From: Gloeomargaritales cyanobacterium VI4D9
Lineage (GTDB): Bacteria; Cyanobacteriota; Cyanobacteriia; Gloeomargaritales; Gloeomargaritaceae
Reading direction: 5' to 3'
Assembly (NCBI GenBank): GCA_927797885.1
Contig: OV696605.1
Coordinates: 3,098,420 to 3,162,419, forward strand
DNA: 64,000 nt
The position numbers and the translations under genes were made by a program. Shown here one piece after another: positions 45,259-52,751 of the stretch. The notes under the pieces were generated by a model. The model did not search any database. It was not told where the DNA came from and was given only the letters and a program-made list of their open reading frames with translations. Positions within the stretch are counted from its first letter, which is position 1. Every line of letters starts with the position of its first letter.

Positions 45259-45374
45259 TAGCAATCCTAAATGAGAATGGAACAGAGGGTCGCAGGGGCG
45301 GCGCCCCCGTAAAAGAAGCACCTGCGGTGTATGGTTCTGAAAAATTTTTGTTTGAAAATCAAGTAGGATTGCTA
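45259..45374 (-). mobile_element. TA-type MITE, long form, inside the IS4-like element
   Basis: The ends are TAGCAATCCTAAATGAGAAT and AAGTAGGATTGCTA, with TA at 45257-45258 and 45375-45376. The empty site survives at 39050-39063 (GATAAATAGACTGT), proving TA duplication on insertion. It has the long-form extra segment (AGAAGCACCTGCGGTGTATG) and is oriented opposite to the copy at 9474. Confidence 0.9.
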
Positions 45375-45385
45375 TAGACTGTATT

Positions 45386-46156
45386 TCACTCCTCCCCACT
45401 GCCTAAGTAGGCGGCCAAAACCGTAGGATTCATTTGAATTTCCTGGGGTGTGCCAACTGCTAAATTTTTCCCTTCTGCTAATACCCACACCTGCTCACAT
45501 AGGGACATAATGACATCCATATTGTGTTCAATGATTAAAAAGGTCAGCCCCGCTTGATGCCACCGTTGAATGTAATCGCATATTTGATTAACCAAGGTGG
45601 GATTGACCCCGGCGGCGGGTTCATCTAATAACATCAATTGCGGTCGGGTCATCAGTGCCCGTGCCATTTCCAACAGTTTCCGTTGGCCGCCGGAGAGTGC
45701 CCCCGCATATTCCTGGGCTTTGGCCGCCAAGCCCACAGAATCGAGGATTTCCATAGCGGTGTCCCGCAGTTGCCGTTCCTGCCGTGCCACCCGTTGCGGT
45801 TGTAACCATAGAGGCCACACCTGTTCCCCCAATTGTCCTGGGGCGGCCAGTAGTACATTGTCTAATACAGACAGACGACTAAATACCCGCGCCACCTGAA
45901 ATGTCCGCACCAAACCCCGCTGGGTAATTTGATGTTGGGGGAGGCCGGTAATGGGTTGATTGCGAAACAAAACCTGACCGCTATCGGGCTTCAGGGAACC
46001 GCTCAGTAGGTTGAATAAAGTGGTTTTACCCGCTCCATTCGGGCCAATCAGCCCCGTAATCGTACCCGGTGCCACCGTGAGGGACACTTGGTTCACCGCC
46101 GGAAGTCCCCCGAAACTTTTATGCAGATGGGTGGCGCACAGTAAAGGTTCGGTCAC
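45386..46156 (-). CDS. ABC transporter ATP-binding protein, LivG/NatA-type
   Basis: The 256-residue ATPase matches branched-chain/neutral amino-acid (or urea) ABC systems. Walker A is GPNGAGKTT, the Q-loop region reads TFQVARVFSRLSVLDNVLLA, the signature is LSGGQRKLLEMARAL, Walker B is LMLLDEPAAGVN, and the H-loop is FLIIEHNMDVIM. The long insert after the Q-loop and AAGVNP in the D-loop are typical of LivG. No permease, second ATPase or binding-protein gene is adjacent. The IS4-like element lies 3 bp past its stop and may have separated it from former neighbours. Confidence 0.87.
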   Translation of the reverse strand: MTEPLLCATHLHKSFGGLPAVNQVSLTVAPGTITGLIGPNGAGKTTLFNLLSGSLKPDSGQVLFRNQPITGLPQHQITQRGLVRTFQVARVFSRLSVLDNVLLAAPGQLGEQVWPLWLQPQRVARQERQLRDTAMEILDSVGLAAKAQEYAGALSGGQRKLLEMARALMTRPQLMLLDEPAAGVNPTLVNQICDYIQRWHQAGLTFLIIEHNMDVIMSLCEQVWVLAEGKNLAVGTPQEIQMNPTVLAAYLGSGEE

Positions 46157-46214
46157 AGTAACGAGGCGGCCAAGGTCACTAGGGTTGAATTAAATTAATT
46201 CTGCCACCCCTGGG

Positions 46215-46481
46215 TCAATCCTGCCGATTGGAACCCACAGAATACAGGTGGTCTAGCACATCCGCCCAGGGTAAATGCACCCAAAAGCTCTGTTCGCCAC
46301 CTAGGGGGCGCACCCAATAACTGCTGTACCCCGGTGGGTCAGCGGGCACCCGCCCCCACTGCATTCGCACGAGACGGCAACAGGCTCCCGAGAGCAATTC
46401 AAAACAGTGGTTTTGACCGGCCAAATAGATGACCGTTCCTGGTGCCGGTAAGCGTTCAATGTCATACATGATGGGCACCAT
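46215..46481 (-). CDS. Small conserved protein of unknown function
   Basis: The 88-residue product is rich in aromatic residues (MYDIERLPAPGTVIYLAGQN, PPGYSSYWVRPLGGEQSFWV, HLPWADVLDHLYSVG). It looks like one of the short cyanobacterial hypothetical proteins, and no motif suggests a function. Start alternatives are ATG 46481 and ATG 46469. It lies about 60 bp upstream of the LivG-type gene on the same strand. Confidence 0.55.
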   Translation of the reverse strand: MVPIMYDIERLPAPGTVIYLAGQNHCFELLSGACCRLVRMQWGRVPADPPGYSSYWVRPLGGEQSFWVHLPWADVLDHLYSVGSNRQD

Positions 46482-46986
46482 TAGGGTTAAAGTTATTTCC
46501 TAATATCCCTATTTTAGATTTTTTTTATAATTGTTATCTTTGCGATATGTAAAGGGCTTTGGGACGGGGTGGGGGTTGCGCCCTATCGGTGGAGACCCAA
46601 GTAGTAAAGAATTGTGAATAGTGATGGGGGCAACAATTTTTTGCCCTCAGCAGGGATGTCCCCTGTCTAGCCTTGCCGATTGATCGCCTCTTTCACTGAA
46701 TCGCAATGCGGTAATCACACCTAGATTGTGAGCAAAAAAATTGCGAGAGTCTCAAGCAAATAATGACGGGCACCTCCATTAGTAGTTCATGACTATTGAG
46801 AATGACACCCCCATTATTGATAATTGCCAACGGGAGAATGGGGCTTCCGAGCCTGCCGTGTAAGTACAAAAATCAATCGGTGGGGGTGCCTGATATTGTA
46901 CTGCAATAAACGCTCAAAATCCTGTTACAGCAAGAGGTTTGCTAAAATTATGTCCCATGCCATCATTAGTAAATTGAAACTCCCAA
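46482..46986. other. Intergenic region, no gene seen
   Basis: About 500 bp hold no convincing gene. A frame at 46824-47006 runs into the TnpB-tail relic but has no homology before it. CACCTCCATTAGTAG and similar patches recall fragments of IS5-type ends seen elsewhere. The stretch beside 46500 is AT-rich and could hold the promoter of the gene at 46215. Confidence 0.45.
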
Positions 46987-47091
46987 AAATTGGACGTGGA
47001 GACTGAGTAAGACCACGGAGCCTCAAGGCTTGGCGGCATCGGTAGGTGAAACGTCAAGAATCCCTGGCCTTTAAGACAGGGAGTATGTCAA
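46987..47091 (+). mobile_element. IS200/IS605-type right end with TnpB C-terminal tail (second relic)
   Basis: One frame reads NWTWRLSKTTEPQGLAASVG then ETSRIPGL and stops at 47074, the C-terminal tail of TnpB. A hairpin follows (CCCTGGCCTTTAAGACAGGG), and the relic ends in GTATGTCAA at 47091, like right ends of IS605-type elements. It is a near-copy of 10382-10488. Only 3 bp separate it from the stop of the DUF1232 gene. The tnpB body is missing. Confidence 0.7.
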
Positions 47092-47094
47092 CAT

Positions 47095-47379
47095 TTAACC
47101 ATCCTCTTCTACTTCTTGGGCGGTCACATCTACGACGGTTCCATCCTGAGATGTTTCCGGTTTTGGTTGAGGTTCCCGATTAAAAAAAGAAGCCAATTCT
47201 CCCGCCAAAATTGCAATCAAAATGCCGTCATCAATCCATCCTAAAAAGGGAAACACATCGGGGGCAAAATCAATCGGGCTGAGTAAATACAGCACCGAAC
47301 CGAGCAACAGCAACCAACGATAGGGGGAATGGCGCAACGTATCCCGATACCAACGGTAAAAACCAGCGAGGGGATGCAC
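47095..47379 (-). CDS. DUF1232 (YkvA-like) small membrane protein
   Basis: The 94-residue protein contains the DUF1232 core LLLLGSVLYLLSPIDFAPDV followed by FPFLGWIDDGILIAILAGEL, forming a hydrophobic hairpin. The acidic tail is soluble. The function of the family is unknown. The right end of an IS605-type relic lies directly beyond its stop codon, so the insertion landed at the very end of the gene and may have altered the last residues. Confidence 0.85.
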   Translation of the reverse strand: MHPLAGFYRWYRDTLRHSPYRWLLLLGSVLYLLSPIDFAPDVFPFLGWIDDGILIAILAGELASFFNREPQPKPETSQDGTVVDVTAQEVEEDG

Positions 47380-47473
47380 AGGAACCCAGGGGTAATGACC
47401 ATTTCCAGTCTAATCCGTCCGGCACCAGGATGCCTGTTATCCTAAAAAACCGAGGCGAAATGGCAGGATTCTC

Positions 47474-49669
47474 ATGCACCGCATCCCTACCCAACCTGGC
47501 AACTGGTCGGCTACCCCCGGCGACATCCAGCAAACCCCCGCCCCGATGGTTTTTCTCACGGCGGCGGATACGGACATCCAAACCCTGGCGCAGGCGGTGA
47601 CCCAACTTCCCGCCAATTTCCCAGCTCTGCGGGTCTGTAACTGGCTAAAACTTAGTACTCCCTACAGCATTGATACATATATTGACCAGACATTAACTCA
47701 GGCTGAAGTCATTATCTTGCGATTACTCGGCGGAATTGACTACTGGGCTTATGGGGTAGAACGTCTGCGGGAATTAAACGCCAAGGTGTGGGTCATGCCA
47801 GGGGACGATCAAATAGATTTAAGTATTTTCGAGCAGTCTAATGTACCACTTCATGCTGTACAACGTCTGCACCAATACCTGCGGTTTGGCGGTGTGAATA
47901 ACTATCGCCATGCTTTGGAATTTGCCGCCAGCTACAGCCTCAATTGGCCGGGGTATCCGCCACCGCCCCAACCCATCCCTGAGTGGGGAACTTATGATTG
48001 GGGTGGAAAATGTTTAGAAACTGCGCCGGGCGTGGGCATTCTCTTTTACCGTGCCCATGTTTTAGCGGCAAATACAGCCCCTATTGATGCCTTGTGCCGG
48101 GCATTGCAGGCCAGAAATTTGCAACCTTTACCCTACTATATTCACACGTTGACCAATCCCCAGACCCGCTTGGCGGTAGCCCATTACTATCAGGAACATC
48201 CTATCCAATTGCTCTGCGTGACGACCGGGTTTTCGGTAGCCCAATGGCGCTCAGAAATTCCCGAATTAGAATTATGGGAACACTTAGATGTACCTGTACT
48301 ACAAATTATTCTGAGTACGGATGAACGGGAAACTTGGCACAACGAAATGCGGGGATTATCGCCCAAGGATTTGGTGATGCAGGTCGCCCTTCCCGAAGTA
48401 GATGGACGGATTATCACCCGGGCGATTTCCTTCAAAACAGCGACCCAGCGACACCCGGATTTAGAAACCCCGATTTACAGTTATCAACCCGTGCCAGACC
48501 GGGTCAATTTTGTTGCCGATTTAGCCCAGGCATGGGTACGTTTGCGAACAACACCAATTCCTGAGCAGAACATAGCGATTATTTTCGCCAATTACCCCAC
48601 CGATGACGGGCGCATTGCCAATGGGGTGGGTTTGGATACTCCCGCCAGTTGTATTCAGGTGTGGCAGGCTTTACACCAAGCTGGTTATACCGTGCCAACC
48701 CCCCTCAAAAATGGCAATGAACTGATGCAAAAGTTAACCCGTTTACGCACCAATGACCCGGAATGCCACAGTCGTAATTTTGAGGAATTTGTGCCCTTAT
48801 CCAAGTATCAAAATTGGTTAACGACTATCCCCCAATCCGAAGCCATTATTCAACGATGGGGAACCCCAGAAACCATCGCCGAACAGGGTAAGATTCCCAT
48901 CTATGGTCAACGGTGGGGAAATCTATTTATTGGTATTCAACCCAGTCGTGGTTATGAGCAAGACCCCAGCCTGAATTACCATAGCCCCGACCTGGAACCC
49001 ACCCACCATTACTTAGCGTTTTATTACTGGTTACGGTATGAATTTTTAGCCCATGCGGTGATTCATTTGGGTAAGCATGGAACTCTGGAATGGCTCCCTG
49101 GCAAAAGTGTGGCTTTATCGGCAACCTGTTACCCGGAAATTGCCCTGGGTGCATTGCCCCATTTCTATCCTTTTATCGTGAATGATCCCGGAGAAGGAAC
49201 CCAGGCCAAACGCCGTGCCCAAGCGGTGATTCTTGACCACCTCACGCCCCCCTTGACCCGTGCGGAATTGTACGGGCCATTACTCGAATTAGAAACCCTG
49301 GTGGATGAGTACTACCAAGCCCAAGCCCTTGACCCGGAGCGATTGCCCTGGATCAGCCGCCGTTTAGAAGCATTAATGAAACAACACCATCTAGCGGAAG
49401 AATTAAAAATTTCTGAGGATAAAATGACCCATGAAATAACCGAGGTAATTGGCAATTTAGATACCTATTTATGCGAATTAAAAGAAGCCCAAATTCGTGG
49501 TGGATTACATATTTTTGGCATTTGTCCAGAGGGAGAATTACTCCGGGATTTGTTGATTGCCATCAGTCGGTATCCGGGAGCAAACCGTTTGGGACTCACC
49601 CAGGCGATTGCCCAGGATTGGGGCTGGGATTTTGACCCTTTAGATGTATCGCAAATTGGGCAATCCTAA
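47474..49669 (+). CDS. cobN: CobN-like cobaltochelatase subunit, lacking the C-terminal third or more
   Basis: CobN is the large subunit of the ATP-dependent chelatase that inserts cobalt in aerobic cobalamin synthesis and is related to ChlH; full-length members have roughly 1200-1300 residues. This 731-residue protein has the N-terminal and central parts, including LRLLGGIDYW, IIFANYPTDDGRIANGVGLD, VIHLGKHGTLEWLPGKSVAL and YPFIVNDPGEGTQAKRRAQA. It stops after GGLHIFGICPEGELLRDLLI with the tail SQIGQS, and the remaining chelatase domain is not encoded downstream. The stop lies in GGGCAATCCTAATGG, resembling a MITE end. It is probably a truncated gene; a split CobN is less likely. Confidence 0.8.
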   Translation: MHRIPTQPGNWSATPGDIQQTPAPMVFLTAADTDIQTLAQAVTQLPANFPALRVCNWLKLSTPYSIDTYIDQTLTQAEVIILRLLGGIDYWAYGVERLRELNAKVWVMPGDDQIDLSIFEQSNVPLHAVQRLHQYLRFGGVNNYRHALEFAASYSLNWPGYPPPPQPIPEWGTYDWGGKCLETAPGVGILFYRAHVLAANTAPIDALCRALQARNLQPLPYYIHTLTNPQTRLAVAHYYQEHPIQLLCVTTGFSVAQWRSEIPELELWEHLDVPVLQIILSTDERETWHNEMRGLSPKDLVMQVALPEVDGRIITRAISFKTATQRHPDLETPIYSYQPVPDRVNFVADLAQAWVRLRTTPIPEQNIAIIFANYPTDDGRIANGVGLDTPASCIQVWQALHQAGYTVPTPLKNGNELMQKLTRLRTNDPECHSRNFEEFVPLSKYQNWLTTIPQSEAIIQRWGTPETIAEQGKIPIYGQRWGNLFIGIQPSRGYEQDPSLNYHSPDLEPTHHYLAFYYWLRYEFLAHAVIHLGKHGTLEWLPGKSVALSATCYPEIALGALPHFYPFIVNDPGEGTQAKRRAQAVILDHLTPPLTRAELYGPLLELETLVDEYYQAQALDPERLPWISRRLEALMKQHHLAEELKISEDKMTHEITEVIGNLDTYLCELKEAQIRGGLHIFGICPEGELLRDLLIAISRYPGANRLGLTQAIAQDWGWDFDPLDVSQIGQS

Positions 49670-49688
49670 TGGTCAATTTTCATCAAAA

Positions 49689-50216
49689 TTACATTCCCAA
49701 GGTGATCATCAACGGCCAGAGAATCAAACCCACTAAAGCCAATTCCGCCAGAATAATTGCCCCGCCAAAACACAACAGTGCCCGCACCCAGGGCAATTGA
49801 TGTTCCTGCGCCATTGACCGCACCAAATTGACCACTACCCACAGATTAATCCCCAAAGAAAAAAGTAATCCGAGGCGAGGAGAAACTTTCAAAGCACTAT
49901 TAGCCGCCCCGGTGAGAATCAACGGCCACAAACTCTGCGCCACCGCCCCCAACGTATCGGTCACGGAACCAATCCCCCCCAACAACCGCGCCATTATATG
50001 CAGGGCGGCAGACAACCAAAACCAGCCCACCCCACCGCCTAACAGAAATAGGAAAAACCAGCCCAACCACCCACTGGCACTGCTATTGGTCAAACCGGCG
50101 GCATTAAAGGACAGGACAATTAAAACTAATAAAATACTCACAATGGCTACGGGCATCGGGGGGCGACCCAACCCAGGACGGAACCAGCTATTGTACAGAC
50201 CATCCAGGAGCATCAT
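49689..50216 (-). CDS. YIP1-like integral membrane protein
   Basis: The 175-residue protein has about five hydrophobic helices (VAIVSILLVLIVLSFNAAGL, WLGWFFLFLLGGGVGWFWLS, LGLLFSLGINLWVVVNLV, ALLCFGGAIILAELALVGLI). Length and layout match the YIP1/Yip1-domain membrane proteins of cyanobacteria, with unknown function. Its start lies 6 bp after the sppA stop on the same strand, so the two are co-transcribed. Confidence 0.65.
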   Translation of the reverse strand: MMLLDGLYNSWFRPGLGRPPMPVAIVSILLVLIVLSFNAAGLTNSSASGWLGWFFLFLLGGGVGWFWLSAALHIMARLLGGIGSVTDTLGAVAQSLWPLILTGAANSALKVSPRLGLLFSLGINLWVVVNLVRSMAQEHQLPWVRALLCFGGAIILAELALVGLILWPLMITLGM

Positions 50217-50221
50217 GGGGG

Positions 50222-51178
50222 CTACTCCATCAGGGCGAGGGGAATTTTATTCCAGTATGTGAGGCGGTGCAGTCGTTGCTCTGGGAACCATTGATCGAGG
50301 CTAAAAGTAAATAATTGTTGAAACGATTCCCGCCAATCTGGAGTTAGGTAATTGCGAATAACCGGTTCGGTTTTCAGTTTTGTTAATGCTTTGATTTGCT
50401 CCACTGCATCGTAGTAATTTCCCAGCGAATCAATTAGTTTGGCATCCAAGGCGGCGGCACCAATGAGAATGCGTCCATCAGCCACTGGTTCCAACTCTGC
50501 ACGGGTGATTTTACCCTGGCGACCCCGCAAAATTGCTTCAAAAAACTGTTGATAGGATTCATTAACAAAAGATTTGAGTAAATCTGTTTCTCCAGGGGTA
50601 ATAGGGCGATAGGCGGAAGCAATATCTTTGAATTTGCCACTTTTGATCGTAACCGTTTGCACCCCCACTTTCTTCAATAAATCCGTGAGATTTTGTATCT
50701 GCACAATCACCCCAATCGAACCGGTAATGGTGGAAGGATTCGCCACAATATGATCAGCGGCGGCGGCGACGTAATACCCCCCAGAAGCGGCGACATCCGC
50801 CATTGTTGCGACGATTTTGACCTTACCTTTTTGGCGCACTCGCATCAATTCTTCAAATATTGCTTGGGAAGCGGCGGCAGACCCCCCAGGGCTGTTGATG
50901 TTGAGCAAAATCGCCTTCACCCCATCCCGTTCAGCCCGGCGCACCGCCCGCATAATCCCCTGCGCCCCAGCGGTCGTCCCACCCCCCAACGGACTACTTT
51001 CACCTGCAAATGTAATTACGCCAGCGATGGGAATCAAAGCCACATCCGCCGCACCACCGCTCGTTCTCGCCACCGGGTCAGGACGTTGTGCCGGAACGCC
51101 CCCCAGCCAGTTGCCCAGAGCCGCCATCAAGCAAATCACAATCAGTGCCAGCGCAATTAACCGGTCTTGCCGAAGCAT
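50222..51178 (-). CDS. sppA: Signal peptide peptidase SppA (protease IV-like)
   Basis: The 318-residue membrane serine protease degrades cleaved signal peptides; cyanobacterial SppA is also linked to light acclimation. I use ATG 51178 with GAGG upstream rather than the TTG four codons earlier. One N-terminal transmembrane helix (about 7-25) anchors it. The catalytic dyad reads as Ser132 (ADVAASGGYYVA) and Lys184 (IKSGKFKDI). INSPGGSAAASQAIFEEL and GSIGVIVQ are family sequences. It is the short, single-domain form. Confidence 0.93.
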   Translation of the reverse strand: MLRQDRLIALALIVICLMAALGNWLGGVPAQRPDPVARTSGGAADVALIPIAGVITFAGESSPLGGGTTAGAQGIMRAVRRAERDGVKAILLNINSPGGSAAASQAIFEELMRVRQKGKVKIVATMADVAASGGYYVAAAADHIVANPSTITGSIGVIVQIQNLTDLLKKVGVQTVTIKSGKFKDIASAYRPITPGETDLLKSFVNESYQQFFEAILRGRQGKITRAELEPVADGRILIGAAALDAKLIDSLGNYYDAVEQIKALTKLKTEPVIRNYLTPDWRESFQQLFTFSLDQWFPEQRLHRLTYWNKIPLALME

Positions 51179-51275
51179 TGCCTCACCCAAGCGTCAGTAC
51201 CTTCATCCTACAATCAGTAGGGGTCAATACGGAGAAGTGATGATTTGAATTGAGTTATCTTCTCGAATTTATCTG

Positions 51276-51425
51276 TTAACGCATACCCAGCTTACGTTTT
51301 ACCTTGAGCCACAGGTTTCTCATTTTCCAGAATTTACTCCTTTGCATGAGACTGATTTCGTTTTTGACTTGGGCTAGTTCCTGTTGAATAGATTGGAGTT
51401 GCGAAAGTGTCAAGTGGGCATTAGA
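51276..51425 (-). other. Coiled-coil tail fragment, in frame after the kinase stop
   Basis: Directly after the TAG of the FGGY kinase the same frame stays open for 49 codons: LTLSQLQSIQQELAQVKNEI, then SLMQRSKFWKMRNLWLKVKR and KLGMR with stop TAA at 51276. A TTG at 51413 could start it. A heptad-rich helix followed by SKFWKxRxxWxKxK is typical of the C-terminal tails of some cyanobacterial glycosyltransferases and methyltransferases, so this is probably a fragment of such a gene. Confidence 0.45.
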
Positions 51426-52679
51426 CTATGTGATGATCAACCCATCTGCCTGCGCTAGATGCGCCACACCCCAAGCCGCTTCCTGTTGTGCTGAAACGAT
51501 GACCGGCACTCCCATAAGTTGCTGACGAATTTTTTGCCAAGCGGAATTGCTACTGCCACCGCCGCTAGTGAACACCCGTTGTAATGAAGGCGCACCGAGA
51601 TTTTGTAATACCTGATAACCCTGGGCTTCAATGCGTGCCATTGCCGTCAATAAAGCGTGCAAAAAATGCACCGGATTTTCGGGACGGGGGTCGAGTCGGG
51701 GAGCTAAATTGGGGTCGTTAATGGGGAATCGTTCTCCCGGTTTTAAGAGGGGATAGTAATCTAAATCTAAGGGAATATTGGGGTCAATTTGGGCACTAAA
51801 ATGCAACAGTTCTTCTGCTGTGAAAAAATGTTTTAATACGGCACCGCCCGTATTGGAAGCTCCCCCTACTAACCACAAATTCCCTAAACGATGGCTGTAA
51901 ACGCCGGTGCGTGGGTCATCAATGCGCTGATGACTGAGTAATTTCAACACCAAGGTCGAACCTAGGGAAGTCACCCCATCCCCAATCCGTTGGGCACCGC
52001 TGGCGATAAATGCGGCAATGCTGTCGGTGGTTCCCGCATGAATCTGGCAATCCGGGGGGAGATGGAATTGTTGGGCAATTTCAGGTTGAATCCTGCTTAC
52101 TAGCGTGCCGGGGAGCAATACCTGGGGCAAGTGCACCGCAAAGGGTAAATTTTGGAACCAATCTGGATACGTTCTAATCCCTGGGTCATAACCCAATTTC
52201 AGAGCGTTATGTTCATCGCTCATTCCTAGTTTGCCATGCAATAAAAACCCCAACCAATCCGCCTGATGCAAAAAATATTTATCCCGTAAATTTATTCCCT
52301 GATGGTGATACCAAAAGAGTTTGATTAAACTGGATGTGGCACTGCAAACGGGATGATTTTCGGGCGGATAAGGCTTGAGTTCTGGGAGCAAAAAACCGCC
52401 CCGATGGTCGTTATACATAAGCACTGGCGCAACGGGCTGACCGGTATGATCCGTAAGCAAAACCGTTCCCGATGTCCCGGCAATGCCGATGTGGTGAATG
52501 TGATTACATACGTTTGCAGGAATAGCACCGAGTAATTGCCACAGACCTGCCTGCCATTGCTGTGGGGAGGTGGGGTCAGCCAAAGGCAGGCGTTGTTGGT
52601 ATTGGGTCTGCCCTTGGGGGTCAATCACCATACCCTTGAGTGCCGAGGTGCCAAAATCCAACCCCAAACTCAGCGCCAT
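51426..52679 (-). CDS. FGGY-family carbohydrate kinase (ribulokinase/xylulokinase-like)
   Basis: The 417-residue sugar kinase has the ASKHA fold. The N-terminal phosphate loop is LGLDFGTSALKGMVID. The substrate region includes MYNDHRGG, the conserved GTTDSIAAFIASGA carries the catalytic Asp, and FTSGGGSSNSAWQKI is the C-terminal ATP-binding motif. Plant and cyanobacterial relatives annotated as xylulokinases were shown to phosphorylate D-ribulose, so D-ribulokinase is a good guess; this is from family knowledge. It is shorter than bacterial XylB (about 480). The start ATG 52679 matches the conserved N-terminus. Confidence 0.85.
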   Translation of the reverse strand: MALSLGLDFGTSALKGMVIDPQGQTQYQQRLPLADPTSPQQWQAGLWQLLGAIPANVCNHIHHIGIAGTSGTVLLTDHTGQPVAPVLMYNDHRGGFLLPELKPYPPENHPVCSATSSLIKLFWYHHQGINLRDKYFLHQADWLGFLLHGKLGMSDEHNALKLGYDPGIRTYPDWFQNLPFAVHLPQVLLPGTLVSRIQPEIAQQFHLPPDCQIHAGTTDSIAAFIASGAQRIGDGVTSLGSTLVLKLLSHQRIDDPRTGVYSHRLGNLWLVGGASNTGGAVLKHFFTAEELLHFSAQIDPNIPLDLDYYPLLKPGERFPINDPNLAPRLDPRPENPVHFLHALLTAMARIEAQGYQVLQNLGAPSLQRVFTSGGGSSNSAWQKIRQQLMGVPVIVSAQQEAAWGVAHLAQADGLIIT

Positions 52680-52751
52680 CCCCTACGCCCAAACGCTGTG
52701 CAACCGCCAGTCTAACCTCTAGGATAAGAGAAGGTCTCCCCACGAATTTGC

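Larger units (their letters stand above)
44033..45382 (-). mobile_element. IS4-family-like insertion sequence with a nested MITE
   Basis: The element runs from ACAGTCTGTTGAGTG to ATAGACTGT (terminal inverted repeats ACAGTCT), about 1.35 kb including a 116-bp MITE inserted near its right end. Without the MITE the right end reads TTGATAAATAGACTGT, identical to that of the small derivative at 38946-39063. AGTTGAACCC occurs near both ends (44060 and 45177). No target-site duplication is obvious. It lies 3 bp beyond the stop codon of the LivG-type gene. Confidence 0.82.

Noticed and set aside
47380..47473. A cobalamin riboswitch before the CobN-like gene
   Set aside because: The gap is under 100 bp and contains no recognisable B12-box or the paired elements expected of a cobalamin riboswitch.
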